Shown: positions 1 to 8,716 of the stretch, in pieces | Numbering within the stretch: the first letter of the stretch is position 1 | Layout of the letters: every line of letters begins with the position of its first letter | Assembly (NCBI RefSeq): GCF_021283305.1 | Contig: NZ_JAJSOK010000007.1 | Location: forward strand, 1 to 64,000 | Source of the DNA: Pseudonocardia kujensis | GTDB lineage: Bacteria; Actinomycetota; Actinomycetes; Mycobacteriales; Pseudonocardiaceae | Direction: 5' to 3' | Length of the DNA stretch: 64,000 nt | The notes under the pieces: model-generated | What the model was told of the DNA's origin: nothing | The model's input: the letters and a program-made list of their open reading frames with translations, nothing else | Database searches by the model: none | Translations under genes and position numbers: made by a program

Positions 1-1
1 C

Positions 2-1624
2 TCACACCACCTGGAGCGCGAGGTCGACGCCCCGCCGGTTGCGCTCGCGGACGGCGTGCAGGGTGTGCAGGCGCAGCGCGTCGTCGCCGCCGAAGCCCGC
101 CTCGGTCACGGCGAGCACCGCGGGTTCGCGCTCCAGCATCGCCTCGACCGCCGCCTCGGTGAGCGGGGCGAGGCACGCGAGCAGCGCGCCACCGGCGACC
201 GACCAGCCCGCGACGCCGGCGAGGTCGACCTCCTCGACCGGGGCCGTGAGCGGATGCCCGGCCGCCAGCATCAGGCCGGTGAGGTCCGGGCCACCCCCGG
301 CGGCGAGCCGGTAGGCCCGGAAACCGAGGTCGGCGCCCGCCGGTGCGTCCGGCCGCAGCGCCGCCCCGGCCCGTCGGACCCGCTCCCGGGTGACCTCGGC
401 GATCGACGTGTACGCCGTGCCCGGCGTCGGCTCGGGCAGCTGGACCAGCAGGAACCGCCGCTCCTCCCCGCTGGCCAGGTTCTCGGCGTACACCGCGTGC
501 CCGAGCGTCCCCGAGCCGGCGAAGAAGTCGAGCACGAGGTCGCCGGGGCCGGTGCCGATCTGCAGCATCCGCCGGACCAGCCGGGTCGGCTTGGGCGTGG
601 TGAACGGCTCGTCCGCCCCGAACAGGGCCACGACCTCGCGCTTGGCCTCCTGGTTGTGCCCGGTCTCGTCGTGTCGCCACCAGGTGTCCGGCACGATCCC
701 GGCCTGCACCTCGCTGCGGAAGCCCTTGACCCGCGGCGGGTGGTCGCCGTCGCGGCCGAACCAGATCCGGCCGTCGGCGCGCAGCTCCTCGTACCGCGCC
801 CGGTCGCCGTTCCAGTGCCGGCCCGCGGGCGGCCAGACCTCGCGGCCCGACGGCAGCGTCACCGGGTACCGGTAGGTCCCGGCCCGCTCCACGCCCTCCG
901 AGCGCACCGAGAAGGAGACGCTCTGCCAGGGCCCGCGCGGGTCGTCGTCGGGGTTGCCGAAGGCCTTCTCCTGCGCCGCGCCGCGGGGGAGGAGCCGGCG
1001 GTCCCACGCCTCGACGTCCCGGGCGTAGACGAGCACGTGGTCGTGGCTGCCGGAGATCAGCGCGCGGTTCTTCTTCGCGAACACCTTCTGCCAGGCGACC
1101 GTGGCGACGAAGTTCTCCTCCCCCCAGATCTCGTCCATGATCAGCCGCAGGTGGGCGACCTCGGTGTCGTCGATCGTCACGAAGATCGCCCCGTCGGGCC
1201 GCAGCAGCTCGCGGGCCAGCACCAGCCGCGGGTACATCATCGACAGCCACCGCGAGTGCCGGCGTCCCGCGGTCTCGACGGCGGCGTTCGCCCGCCGCCC
1301 GAGGTCGTCGACCTGGCCGGAGAAGCGCAGGTAGGCGGCCATCGGGTCGGCGAAGTCGTCCGGGTAGAGGAACTCCCGGCCCGTGTTGTACGGCGGGTCG
1401 ATCGTGATCAGCTTGACCGCGCCGTGGTAGGCGCGGGACAGCAGCTTGAGGACCTCGAGGTTGTCACCCTCGACGATCACGTTGCCGGTGCCGTCCCAGT
1501 CCACGGACTCCGCCGGCATCGGCTCGAGCGTGCCGGTGGGCGGCTCGCCGATCACGCGCAGGCACTCGGCCCGGCCGGGCCAGGTGAGCCCGAAGCGCTC
1601 ACCCGGCCCCTCGGTCAGCGTCAC
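2..1624 (-). CDS. Type III-like site-specific DNA adenine methyltransferase (Mod)
   Basis: A 540-residue methyltransferase that would transfer a methyl group from SAM to adenine in DNA. The catalytic motif DPPYNTG lies at residues 76-82 and the SAM-binding motif DFFAGSGTLGHA lies later, near residue 370. This order (motif IV before I) is that of the beta class, which includes type III Mod subunits. The C-terminus (AGFGGDDALRLHTL) resembles the end of type III Mod proteins. The GTG start overlaps the stop of the upstream peptidase gene (GTGA), so it is probably translationally coupled. No restriction (Res) subunit is visible; it could lie just beyond the window edge, since the gene stops at base 2. 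It could also be an orphan methylase. Confidence 0.88.
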   Translation of the reverse strand: MTLTEGPGERFGLTWPGRAECLRVIGEPPTGTLEPMPAESVDWDGTGNVIVEGDNLEVLKLLSRAYHGAVKLITIDPPYNTGREFLYPDDFADPMAAYLRFSGQVDDLGRRANAAVETAGRRHSRWLSMMYPRLVLARELLRPDGAIFVTIDDTEVAHLRLIMDEIWGEENFVATVAWQKVFAKKNRALISGSHDHVLVYARDVEAWDRRLLPRGAAQEKAFGNPDDDPRGPWQSVSFSVRSEGVERAGTYRYPVTLPSGREVWPPAGRHWNGDRARYEELRADGRIWFGRDGDHPPRVKGFRSEVQAGIVPDTWWRHDETGHNQEAKREVVALFGADEPFTTPKPTRLVRRMLQIGTGPGDLVLDFFAGSGTLGHAVYAENLASGEERRFLLVQLPEPTPGTAYTSIAEVTRERVRRAGAALRPDAPAGADLGFRAYRLAAGGGPDLTGLMLAAGHPLTAPVEEVDLAGVAGWSVAGGALLACLAPLTEAAVEAMLEREPAVLAVTEAGFGGDDALRLHTLHAVRERNRRGVDLALQVV

Positions 1625-3600
1625 CAGATGCGCACGCGCGCCTCGGGGGCGGTGAACAGCGCGTCGGACTCCTGGACCGCGAACGCCTCGTGGAAGGCGT
1701 CGAGGTTGGTGACCACGGCGTTGCACCGCAGGTCCGGCGGCGAGTGCGGGTCGATCGTGAGCCGGCGGATCGCCTCCGCGTCGCGGGTCACGGCCCGCCA
1801 CACCTGCGCCCAGCCGATCAGCACGCGCTGCAGGCCCGTGAAGCCGTCGATCACGGGCGGCTCCGTGCCCTCGGTCGCGATCCGGTACGCCTTGATCGCG
1901 ATCGTGAGGCCGCCGAGGTCGCCGATGTTCTCGCCGACGGTGAGCGCGCCGTTGACCTTGTGGTCGGGCAGCCCGGCGGGGGAGAGCCGGTCGTACTGGT
2001 CGATCAGGGCCTTGCTGCGCCGGTCGAACTCGGCGCGGTCGGCGGCCTCCCACCAGTCCGTCATGTTGCCGTCGCCGTCGTAACGCGAGCCCTGGTCGTC
2101 GAAGCCGTGCCCGATCTCGTGCCCGATCACGGCGCCGATGCCGCCGTAGTTGGCGGCGTCGTCGGCCTCGGGGTCGAAGAAGGGCGGCTGCAGGATCGCG
2201 GCCGGGAAGACGATCTCGTTCATCCGCGGGTGGTAGTAGGCGTTGACCGTCTGCGGGGTCATCAGCCACTCGTCCCGGTCGACCGGCCCGCCGATGCGGT
2301 TCAGGTCGTAGTCGAAGTCCCACTCCGCGGCGCGCAGGACGTTGCCGAGCAGGTCGTCGGCCTTGATCTCGAGCGCCGAGTAGTCCTTCCACCTGTCCGG
2401 GTAGCCGATCTTCGGCGTGAACTTGCCGAGCTTCTCCAGCGCCCGCTCGCGGGTCGCCGGGCTCATCCAGTCCAGCGCGGAGATGCTCTGCCGGTACGCC
2501 TCGACGAGGTTCGCGACCAGCTCGACCATCCGCTCCTTGGACGACGCCGGGAAGTGCCGCTCCACGTAGAGCTTGCCCACGGCCTCGCCGATCGCGCTCT
2601 CGACCACCGACACGCCGCGCTTCCACCGCTCCCGCAGGGCCGGGGTGCCGGAGAGGGTGCGGCCGTAGAAGTCGAAGTCCTCGTCGACGACGGCCCCGGT
2701 CAGGTAGTCCGCCGAGGCCGACGCCGTGCGGATCGACAACCAGGCCTTCCAGTGCTCGAGCGGGAGCTCCTCCCAGAGCTTCGCCGCGGCCAGCACGAAG
2801 GACGGCTGTCGGACGACGACCTCGTCGAACGCGCCGTCCGGCGCCCGCAGCGCCGCGTGCCAGGACTCCCAGGGGAACTCCGGCGCGTTGGCCGCCACCG
2901 CGGCCCAGGTCATCAGGGTGTAGGTCTTCTCCGCGTCCCGGTTGGTCACCCGGTCCCAGGAGACCGCGGCGAGTGCCGTCTCCAGCTCCATCACCGTGGC
3001 GGCGAGGCCCGCCGGGTCGTCGAGCCCGACCAGCCCGGCGAGCCTCTCCAGGTGGGTCACGTACTTCGCGCGGATCTCGGCGTAGGCGTCCTCGCGGTAG
3101 TACGACTCGTCGGGCAGCCCGAGGCCGGACTGCGAGAGGTGCACGAGGTAGCGGTCCGAGTCCTTCGCGTCCGTCGACACGTAGACGCCGAACAGGGAGG
3201 CGCGGCCGTGCCGCTGCCGGCGGCCCAGCACCGCGGCGAGCTCGGCCTTGTCCGCGGCGTGCGCGATCTCCGCCAGCAGCGGGCGCAGCGGCTCGACGCC
3301 CTTCGCCTCGATCGTGTCGGTGTCCATGAACGAGGCGTAGAGGTCGGCGATCTGCCGGGCCTCGGGGCCCTCGAGGTCGTCCGCGCCTTCGACGATCGCC
3401 CGCACGTCCTCCTCGGCCCGGTCCCGCAGGTCGCGGAAGGCCCCGTCCTGCGCGCGGTCGTCCGGGATCACGTGGCTGGTCAGCCAGCGGCCGTTGACGT
3501 GGCCGAACAGGTCGTCCTGGGGGCGGGTGCCGGGGTCGACCCACCGCAGGTCCAGACCGCTGCGGCGGGTCCCGTTCGCTGTCTCGGGGGAGGTCGTCAC
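1621..3600 (-). CDS. M13 family metallopeptidase (neprilysin/PepO type)
   Basis: A 659-residue zinc endopeptidase of the M13 family, close to the family's usual length. The zinc site HEIGH is at about residues 494-498, followed by the second zinc-ligand motif ENIGDLGG; the substrate-binding NAYYHP motif precedes both. The protein ends with RVRIW, a typical M13 C-terminus. No signal peptide or membrane anchor is seen, so it is probably cytoplasmic. The GTG start at 3600 is chosen because it overlaps the stop of the upstream oxidoreductase gene as GTGA; an ATG three codons upstream is the alternative. The gene is sandwiched between two such overlaps, suggesting a three-gene operon. Confidence 0.92.
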   Translation of the reverse strand: MTTSPETANGTRRSGLDLRWVDPGTRPQDDLFGHVNGRWLTSHVIPDDRAQDGAFRDLRDRAEEDVRAIVEGADDLEGPEARQIADLYASFMDTDTIEAKGVEPLRPLLAEIAHAADKAELAAVLGRRQRHGRASLFGVYVSTDAKDSDRYLVHLSQSGLGLPDESYYREDAYAEIRAKYVTHLERLAGLVGLDDPAGLAATVMELETALAAVSWDRVTNRDAEKTYTLMTWAAVAANAPEFPWESWHAALRAPDGAFDEVVVRQPSFVLAAAKLWEELPLEHWKAWLSIRTASASADYLTGAVVDEDFDFYGRTLSGTPALRERWKRGVSVVESAIGEAVGKLYVERHFPASSKERMVELVANLVEAYRQSISALDWMSPATRERALEKLGKFTPKIGYPDRWKDYSALEIKADDLLGNVLRAAEWDFDYDLNRIGGPVDRDEWLMTPQTVNAYYHPRMNEIVFPAAILQPPFFDPEADDAANYGGIGAVIGHEIGHGFDDQGSRYDGDGNMTDWWEAADRAEFDRRSKALIDQYDRLSPAGLPDHKVNGALTVGENIGDLGGLTIAIKAYRIATEGTEPPVIDGFTGLQRVLIGWAQVWRAVTRDAEAIRRLTIDPHSPPDLRCNAVVTNLDAFHEAFAVQESDALFTAPEARVRIW

Positions 3601-4481
3601 GCCGTCCATCCTGCCGTCCGCCGCGTCCCGGCCGCCACGGGTTCGCGCACGGCAGAGACGGCCGCGGGGACGGCAGTGGTGACGGCAGTGGTGACGGCAG
3701 CGGGGACGGCAGCGGGGACGGCCTCGGCGGCGACGGCGAGCGTGCGCAGGTGACCGGCCAGGTCGGTGCGGGTCGGCTGGGTCTGCACCAGCAGGCTGCT
3801 CGCCCACGGCACGGCGGGATCGGCGCGCAGCCGGGCGGCGACCTCCGCGGCCGGCTCACCGGCCCGGATCAGCCGCGACACCGCGACCCGCGGCTCGGCG
3901 ACGGCGCGGGCCCAGTACCGCTCGAGGTCCGGGGCGGCGCCCTGCGGACGGCCGCTGATGACGCCGATCCCGCGGGTCGCGGCGGCGTCGATCCCCCGGC
4001 GCGAGCCGGTGGCCCACCACATCCGGTCGAGCAGCCCGGGAGCGTCGGGCACCAGCGTGGCCCCGCCGAGGATCTCCCGCAGCTCGTCGACGGCCGCTGC
4101 GCTCTCGGCGTGCCGGCGCTCGTGGTCGCGGCCGAACAGGGCCGACGCCGCCGGGTCCGACCCCGCGCCGACGCCCAGCTCCAGGCGGTCGCCGGAGAGC
4201 GCGTCGAGCACCGCGGCGTCCTCGGCGACCCGGCGCGGGTCCTCCAGCGCGACCGCGACCACGCCGGTGCCGAGCCGGATCCGGCTCGTGGCCTGCGCGA
4301 CCGCGGCGAGCAGGACGAAGGGGGACGGCAGGAAGCCCTGGACCTCGCTGCCGTGGTGCTGCGCGACCCAGAACGACGCGAACCCGGCCGCCTCGGCCGC
4401 GACGGCCAGCTCGACGGTGTCGCGGAAGGCGTCGCGCGGGGAGCCCAGGCCGCCGACGTGCGTGAGGTAACCGAGCTCCAT
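3597..4481 (-). CDS. LLM-class flavin-dependent oxidoreductase
   Basis: A 294-residue luciferase-like (LLM) monooxygenase or reductase. The family hallmarks are visible: AAEAAGFASFWVAQHH near residue 30, then RIRLGTGVVAV, and RLELGVGAG near residue 100. Such enzymes use reduced FMN or F420; the sequence does not settle which. It is divergent from a sulfur-type leader peptide and a TauD-like dioxygenase, so a role in sulfonate or sulfur-compound oxidation is possible but unproven. The C-terminal tail carries an Ala/Val/Pro-rich repetitive segment encoded by a 12-bp tandem repeat (3664-3723), and the stop overlaps the peptidase start. Confidence 0.82.
   Translation of the reverse strand: MELGYLTHVGGLGSPRDAFRDTVELAVAAEAAGFASFWVAQHHGSEVQGFLPSPFVLLAAVAQATSRIRLGTGVVAVALEDPRRVAEDAAVLDALSGDRLELGVGAGSDPAASALFGRDHERRHAESAAAVDELREILGGATLVPDAPGLLDRMWWATGSRRGIDAAATRGIGVISGRPQGAAPDLERYWARAVAEPRVAVSRLIRAGEPAAEVAARLRADPAVPWASSLLVQTQPTRTDLAGHLRTLAVAAEAVPAAVPAAVTTAVTTAVPAAVSAVREPVAAGTRRTAGWTA
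3664..3723. repeat. 12-bp tandem repeat, five copies, in frame
   Basis: Five contiguous 12-bp units alternate between two versions, gcggggacggca and gtggtgacggca. They lie inside the C-terminal coding part of the LLM oxidoreductase and add four residues per unit (Ala-Val-Pro-Ala or Ala-Val-Thr-Thr type), so unit number can vary without breaking the frame. Confidence 0.9.
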
Positions 4482-4590
4482 GTGCGGACGGTACCGAGTG
4501 CTCGACGCTGTGTAGTCGAAGCCGGCGGGTGACGGCGGACACGCGCGACAGCACCTTGCGTGCCGCGGCCCGCGGCGCGACCATCCGAGG

Positions 4591-4716
4591 GTGACCTCGG
4601 ACCTCCGACTCGTGGCTCGGCTCTACGTCGACCTGTGTCGGACGAACGTCGCCCTGTGTCCGGTGGACGTCGACCTCTTCTGGACGGGGTCGGCGACGCG
4701 CTGCTGGTTCGGTTGA
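4591..4716 (+). CDS. Putative cysteine-containing leader peptide (RLYVDLC type)
   Basis: A 41-codon reading frame starting at GTG and ending at TGA in the leader of the TauD-like gene. It encodes RLVARLYVDLCRTNVALC, which matches the actinobacterial sulfur-gene leader-peptide pattern (R-H/Y-V-D-L, then A-x-x-C). The VDL heptad is repeated three times (YVDLCRT, NVALCPV, DVDLFWT), encoded by three imperfect 21-bp direct repeats at 4623-4685. The start is uncertain: GTG at 4612 is also possible, and a GAGG sits directly against the 4591 GTG. Such peptides are thought to control downstream sulfur genes by ribosome stalling or attenuation; that role here is inference. Confidence 0.5.
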   Translation: MTSDLRLVARLYVDLCRTNVALCPVDVDLFWTGSATRCWFG

Positions 4717-4862
4717 GTGCCGCGGCCCCGCGGCCGCCCTCACCTCACGTCCGCCCGCACGAACGGTGCCGCGGACGCCCCAGCCCGTCGACGACGTCGT
4801 CACCCCTGTCGATCATCCCGGTCGCGGCGTGAGCCGCCGCGCCGACGTTCCCGGAGCCACCC

Positions 4863-5768
4863 ATGTCGCCTGCGTCCCTGTCCGCGCTGCCCACCCCCGG
4901 TGCCGCGACCCTGAACCTCGAGCCGCTCGGCCCGCGCTTCGGCGCGATCGTGCACGACGTCGACCTCGCCACCGCCCCGGACGAGCAGGTGGCCGCGATC
5001 CGCGCCGAGCTCACCGCCCGCAAGGTGCTGTTCTTCCGCGGCCAGCACACCCTCGACCCGACCGGCCAGGTCCGGTTGGGCAACCGGCTCGGCGAGCTCA
5101 CCGCGTCGCACCCCGTGGTGCCGGGCATCGACGACGCCCACACCGAGATCTACGCGCTCGACTCGGCCGACGACGGCTACGCCGACGTCTGGCACACCGA
5201 CGTCACCTTCATGAAGCGCCCGCCGCTGGGCTCGATCCTGCGCGCGGTCACCCTGCCGCCCGCCGGCGGCGACACGAACTGGGCGGACCTGGAGCTGGCG
5301 TTCGAGTCGCTGGCCCCGCCGGTGCAGCGGCTCGCCGAGCAGCTCGACGCGGTGCACGACGGCACCAAGGACTTCGGCTACTACCTGGCCCAGCGCCGCC
5401 AGGGCCGGGGCAGCGAGTGGGAGGGCGAGACGGTGACCAGCCTCGACCCGGTGGTGCACCCGGTGGTGCGGGTGCACCCGGAGACCGGGCGCAAGTCGCT
5501 GTTCGTGAACCCGGGCTTCACCGTGCGGATCGACGGGGTGTCGGAGGCGGAGAGCCGCTCGCTGCTCGACCTGTTCTTCGCGCACCTGACCAAGCCCGAG
5601 CACATCGTCCGGCACCGCTGGGCCGAGGGCGACGTGGCCATGTGGGACAACCGCGCCACCGCGCACTACGCCAACCGCGACTACGGCGACGCCCGCCGGG
5701 TCATGCACCGCGTCACCCTGCGCGGCGACGCCCCGGTCGGCGTCGAGGTGCTGCGCGACGCGGGCTGA
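4863..5768 (+). CDS. TauD/TfdA family Fe(II)/2-oxoglutarate dioxygenase
   Basis: A 301-residue dioxygenase of the taurine/alkyl-sulfate/phenoxyalkanoate family, which hydroxylates a substrate while decarboxylating 2-oxoglutarate. The facial triad is visible as HTD in VWHTDVTF (near residue 117) and a distal His in NRATAHYANRDYG near residue 265, followed by the 2-oxoglutarate-binding Arg in RRVMHRVTLRG. The substrate cannot be read from the sequence. The upstream VDL-type leader peptide favours a sulfur source such as a sulfonate or alkyl sulfate. The start is the ATG at 4863; upstream frame extensions look non-coding. Confidence 0.88.
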   Translation: MSPASLSALPTPGAATLNLEPLGPRFGAIVHDVDLATAPDEQVAAIRAELTARKVLFFRGQHTLDPTGQVRLGNRLGELTASHPVVPGIDDAHTEIYALDSADDGYADVWHTDVTFMKRPPLGSILRAVTLPPAGGDTNWADLELAFESLAPPVQRLAEQLDAVHDGTKDFGYYLAQRRQGRGSEWEGETVTSLDPVVHPVVRVHPETGRKSLFVNPGFTVRIDGVSEAESRSLLDLFFAHLTKPEHIVRHRWAEGDVAMWDNRATAHYANRDYGDARRVMHRVTLRGDAPVGVEVLRDAG

Positions 5769-5832
5769 GCCGGGCGCCACTTTCGGGGTGCCCCGGCGCG
5801 CCGCCGCGCCGGGCGGATGGGAGTCTCGGGGC

Positions 5833-6771
5833 ATGCGCGCGATCGGGGTGAACGAGTACGGCGGGCCCGAGGCCCTCGAGGTCGTCGAGCTGCCGGAACC
5901 GCACGCCGGGCCCGGCGAGATCCGGGTCCGGGTGCACGCGGCGGCGGTCAACCCGACCGACACCTACGTCCGGGACGGGTCCCGCGCCGAGCGGCAGCGC
6001 AAGGACCCGCCGCCGTACGTGCCCGGCATGGACGCCGCCGGCGTGGTCGACGAGATCGGCGAGGGCGCCGGGGGCGGGCTCGCCCTCGGTGACCCGGTGA
6101 TGGCGGTGGTCGTGCCGGACGGCGCCCACGGCGCCTACGCCGAGTACGTCGTGGTGCCGGTCGGGTCGGTCGTGCGGGCGCCGGCGGGCGCGGACCACGC
6201 GCACGCGTCGACCCTGCCGATGAACGGGCTGACCGCGCGCCGGACCCTGGACCTGCTCGACCCGGAGCCGGGGGCCACCCTGGCCGTGACCGGGGCGGCC
6301 GGGGCCTACGGCGGGTACGTGGTGCAGCTGGCGAAGGCGGCCGGGCTGCGCGTGGTCGCCGACGCCTCCGACGCCGACGTCGAGCTGGTGCGCAAGCTCG
6401 GCGCCGACGTCGTGGTCCCGCGCGGCGACGCCGTCGCGGAGCGGATCCGCGAGGCGGTGCCCGAGGGCGTCGACGCGCTGGCCGACGGCGCGGTGCAGGG
6501 CGACCTGCTGCTCCCCGCGGTCCGCGACGGCGGCCGCATCGCCACCGTCCGCGGGTACCGCGGGCCGGAGGAGCGCGGCGTCACCTGGCACCCGGTGTGG
6601 GTGCGCGACGTCGCCGAGGACCGCGAGCGGCTCGACGCCCTGCGCGTGCTGGCCGAGTCCGGCGCCGTCACGCTGCGGGTCGCCGAGACCTACCCGGCCG
6701 AGCGCGCCCCCGAGGCCCACGCCCGCCTGGAGCGGGGCGGGACCCGGGGGCGGCTGGTGCTGCTCTTCTGA
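5833..6771 (+). CDS. Zinc-independent NADPH:quinone reductase / medium-chain oxidoreductase
   Basis: A 312-residue medium-chain dehydrogenase/reductase of the quinone oxidoreductase type. It opens with [17 protein letters not shown], has the [12 protein letters not shown] segment typical of QOR proteins, and the nucleotide-binding [21 protein letters not shown] segment in the middle. The structural and catalytic zinc cysteines of alcohol dehydrogenases are absent. It probably reduces quinones or enones with NADPH in the cytoplasm. It follows the dioxygenase gene by 64 bp and may be cotranscribed. The ATG at 5833 is preferred over an upstream in-frame codon because the protein family begins there. 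Confidence 0.9.
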   Translation: MRAIGVNEYGGPEALEVVELPEPHAGPGEIRVRVHAAAVNPTDTYVRDGSRAERQRKDPPPYVPGMDAAGVVDEIGEGAGGGLALGDPVMAVVVPDGAHGAYAEYVVVPVGSVVRAPAGADHAHASTLPMNGLTARRTLDLLDPEPGATLAVTGAAGAYGGYVVQLAKAAGLRVVADASDADVELVRKLGADVVVPRGDAVAERIREAVPEGVDALADGAVQGDLLLPAVRDGGRIATVRGYRGPEERGVTWHPVWVRDVAEDRERLDALRVLAESGAVTLRVAETYPAERAPEAHARLERGGTRGRLVLLF

Positions 6772-6807
6772 GGCCGAGGCGGTGGAGACGTCGCTGTGGG
6801 GCCTGTT

Positions 6808-8547
6808 CTAGGAGGCAGCCCCGGCCGCCGCGGCCGCCTCCTCGGCCAGCTCCGTGTAGCGGGCCCGCGCGATCCCGCTGAACCTGCCGTTCGTGGCTGC
6901 TCCGCTCTTGCCGCGGGCGAAGCCGTCGTAGTCACGGGCGGCGACCTCGTCGCACAGCAGCCGGTACACCCCCACCCCGCCGGCGTACGGGTACAGGCGG
7001 CGTGGCTTGCCCGGGATGTTCGCTCCCACCCACCAGGAGTTCGCGCGCGGCAGCAACGTCGTCGCGGTGACCTCGTCGTGGTGGGAGACCCAGTCGTCCT
7101 CCGCCGCGGGTAGGGCCTCGATGGTGTCGTACCCCTCCTCCCGCAGTCGGCGGAGACAGTCGGTGATCCAGTCCACGTGCTGCTCGATGGACACCGGCAT
7201 GTTGCTGAGCACCGACGGGCTCTGCGGGCCGGTGATCATGAACAGGTTCGGGAACCCGTGGGTGGCGAGGCCGAGGTAGGTGTGGGGGCCGTCCGCCCAC
7301 TTCTCCTCGAGCCCGACGCCGTCGCGCCCCCGGATCCCGAGTGTGAAGAGGGTGCCGGTCATCGCGTCGAAACCGGTGGCGTAGACGATGAGGTCGACCT
7401 CGTACTCGGCGTCCGCGGTCCGGACCCCGGCCGGGGTGATCTCCTGGATCGGCGCCTCCCGCACGTCGACCAACGTGACGTTCTCGCGGTTGAACGTCTC
7501 GTAGTACCCGTTCTCCAGCGGTGGGCGCTTGGTGAAGAAGGGGTGGTCGCGGGGCGAGAGCAACTCGGCGATCTCCGGGTCGGTCACCCGCTCGCGGATC
7601 CGCGCCCGCAGGAACTCCGCGGCGGTCTCGTTCGCCGCCTCGTCGAGCAGGAGGTCGTTGAACGTGGTGCCGAGGCGGAACCCGCCGCGTTCCCAGGCCT
7701 CGGTGAAGATCCGCTGCCGTTCCTCGTCCGAGACCGACAGGGCGGAACGGGGCGCGACGTCGTAGGGGAAGCCGAAGGCCGTCTCGCGGGTCGCCTTCCA
7801 GATGTCGCGGTACTGCTCCTTGATCCTGCGCCCGTCCTCGGCGTCCATCGGCCGGTTGCCGCCCGCGATGTCGTAGTTCGCGGTGCGCTGCAGCACGTAC
7901 ACGTGGGCCGCCTGCTCGGCGATCTCCGGCACGGCCTGCACCGCCGTGGCACCGGTGCCGATCACCGCGACCCGCTTGCCGGTGAAGTCGACGCCCTCGT
8001 GGGGCCACGCGCCGGTGTGGTACGACTCGCCGCGGAAGCTGTCGCGGCCCGGGAAGTCGGGCAGGTTGGTCGTCGACAGGCAGCCCACCGCGGTGATCAG
8101 GTAGGTCGCGGTGACCTGGCCGCCGTCGTCGGTGCGGACCGTCCACCGGCCGGTGGCGTCGTCGTACTCCGCGGCGACGACCCGGGTGCCGAACCGGATG
8201 TCCTTGCGCAGGTCGTACCGGTCGGCGACGTGGCGTAGATAGCCGAGGATCTCGGGTTGGGCGGCGAAGCGCTCGCTCCAGGTCCACTCCTGCAGCAGGT
8301 CCTCCGAGAGTCGGTCGGAGAAGCTGTAGAAGTAGCTCTCGGAGTCGCACCGGGCGCCCGGGTAGCGGTTCCAGTACCAGGTTCCGCCGACGTCCTCGCC
8401 CGCCTCGAACACGCGGGCGGAGAAGCCGAGTGTGTCGCGGAGCCGGTGCAGCATGTACAGCCCCGAGAATCCGGCGCCGACGACGACGGCGTCGAGCTCC
8501 GTCGCCTCCGCAGGCGCCTCCTGCTGGTCCGTGTGCGCGTGGGACAT
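6808..8547 (-). CDS. Type I Baeyer-Villiger monooxygenase (FAD/NADPH)
   Basis: A 579-residue flavin monooxygenase that would insert oxygen next to a ketone to give an ester or lactone. Two Rossmann motifs (GAGFSG near residue 25 and IGTGATAV near 195) flank the type I BVMO fingerprint F-x-G-x(3)-H-x(3)-W-P, seen as FRGESYHTGAWP near residues 170-181. The GTWYWNRYPGARCD segment is also typical of cyclohexanone monooxygenase relatives. The start ATG at 8547 has a strong GAGGAG site 7 bases upstream. The substrate is unknown. A palindrome resembling a TetR operator lies upstream, similar to the one in front of the neighbouring NTF2-like gene. Confidence 0.93.
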   Translation of the reverse strand: MSHAHTDQQEAPAEATELDAVVVGAGFSGLYMLHRLRDTLGFSARVFEAGEDVGGTWYWNRYPGARCDSESYFYSFSDRLSEDLLQEWTWSERFAAQPEILGYLRHVADRYDLRKDIRFGTRVVAAEYDDATGRWTVRTDDGGQVTATYLITAVGCLSTTNLPDFPGRDSFRGESYHTGAWPHEGVDFTGKRVAVIGTGATAVQAVPEIAEQAAHVYVLQRTANYDIAGGNRPMDAEDGRRIKEQYRDIWKATRETAFGFPYDVAPRSALSVSDEERQRIFTEAWERGGFRLGTTFNDLLLDEAANETAAEFLRARIRERVTDPEIAELLSPRDHPFFTKRPPLENGYYETFNRENVTLVDVREAPIQEITPAGVRTADAEYEVDLIVYATGFDAMTGTLFTLGIRGRDGVGLEEKWADGPHTYLGLATHGFPNLFMITGPQSPSVLSNMPVSIEQHVDWITDCLRRLREEGYDTIEALPAAEDDWVSHHDEVTATTLLPRANSWWVGANIPGKPRRLYPYAGGVGVYRLLCDEVAARDYDGFARGKSGAATNGRFSGIARARYTELAEEAAAAAGAAS

Positions 8548-8625
8548 GGGTTCTCCTCGCCCGTCGGTCTCCGTTGACCCGCCACGGCGCCGTCGACGTG
8601 ACGACGGCGTCACATGACCGGACTA

Positions 8626-8633
8626 ACGATCGT
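8626..8633. promoter_or_regulatory. Possible TetR-type half-conserved operator upstream of BVMO
   Basis: The 8-bp palindrome acgatcgt sits about 80 bp upstream of the BVMO start in the context ctaACGATCGTaag. Its core equals that of the perfect 16-bp palindrome at 9231-9246, so the same repressor might bind both. The short core makes this weak. Confidence 0.3.
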
Positions 8634-8716
8634 AAGGTCGGGCACGAGGGCCCGGGACCGCCGATCCGGCGGTCCTGCGCACCTCCGGACGTCGGACCCC
8701 GACGGGTCCGCCCGAC

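Noticed and set aside
2..3859. One long minus frame joining methylase to upstream sequence
   Set aside because: The N-terminal half is low-complexity Arg/Pro/Gly translation of the opposite frame of the peptidase gene; the methylase starts at the GTGA overlap.
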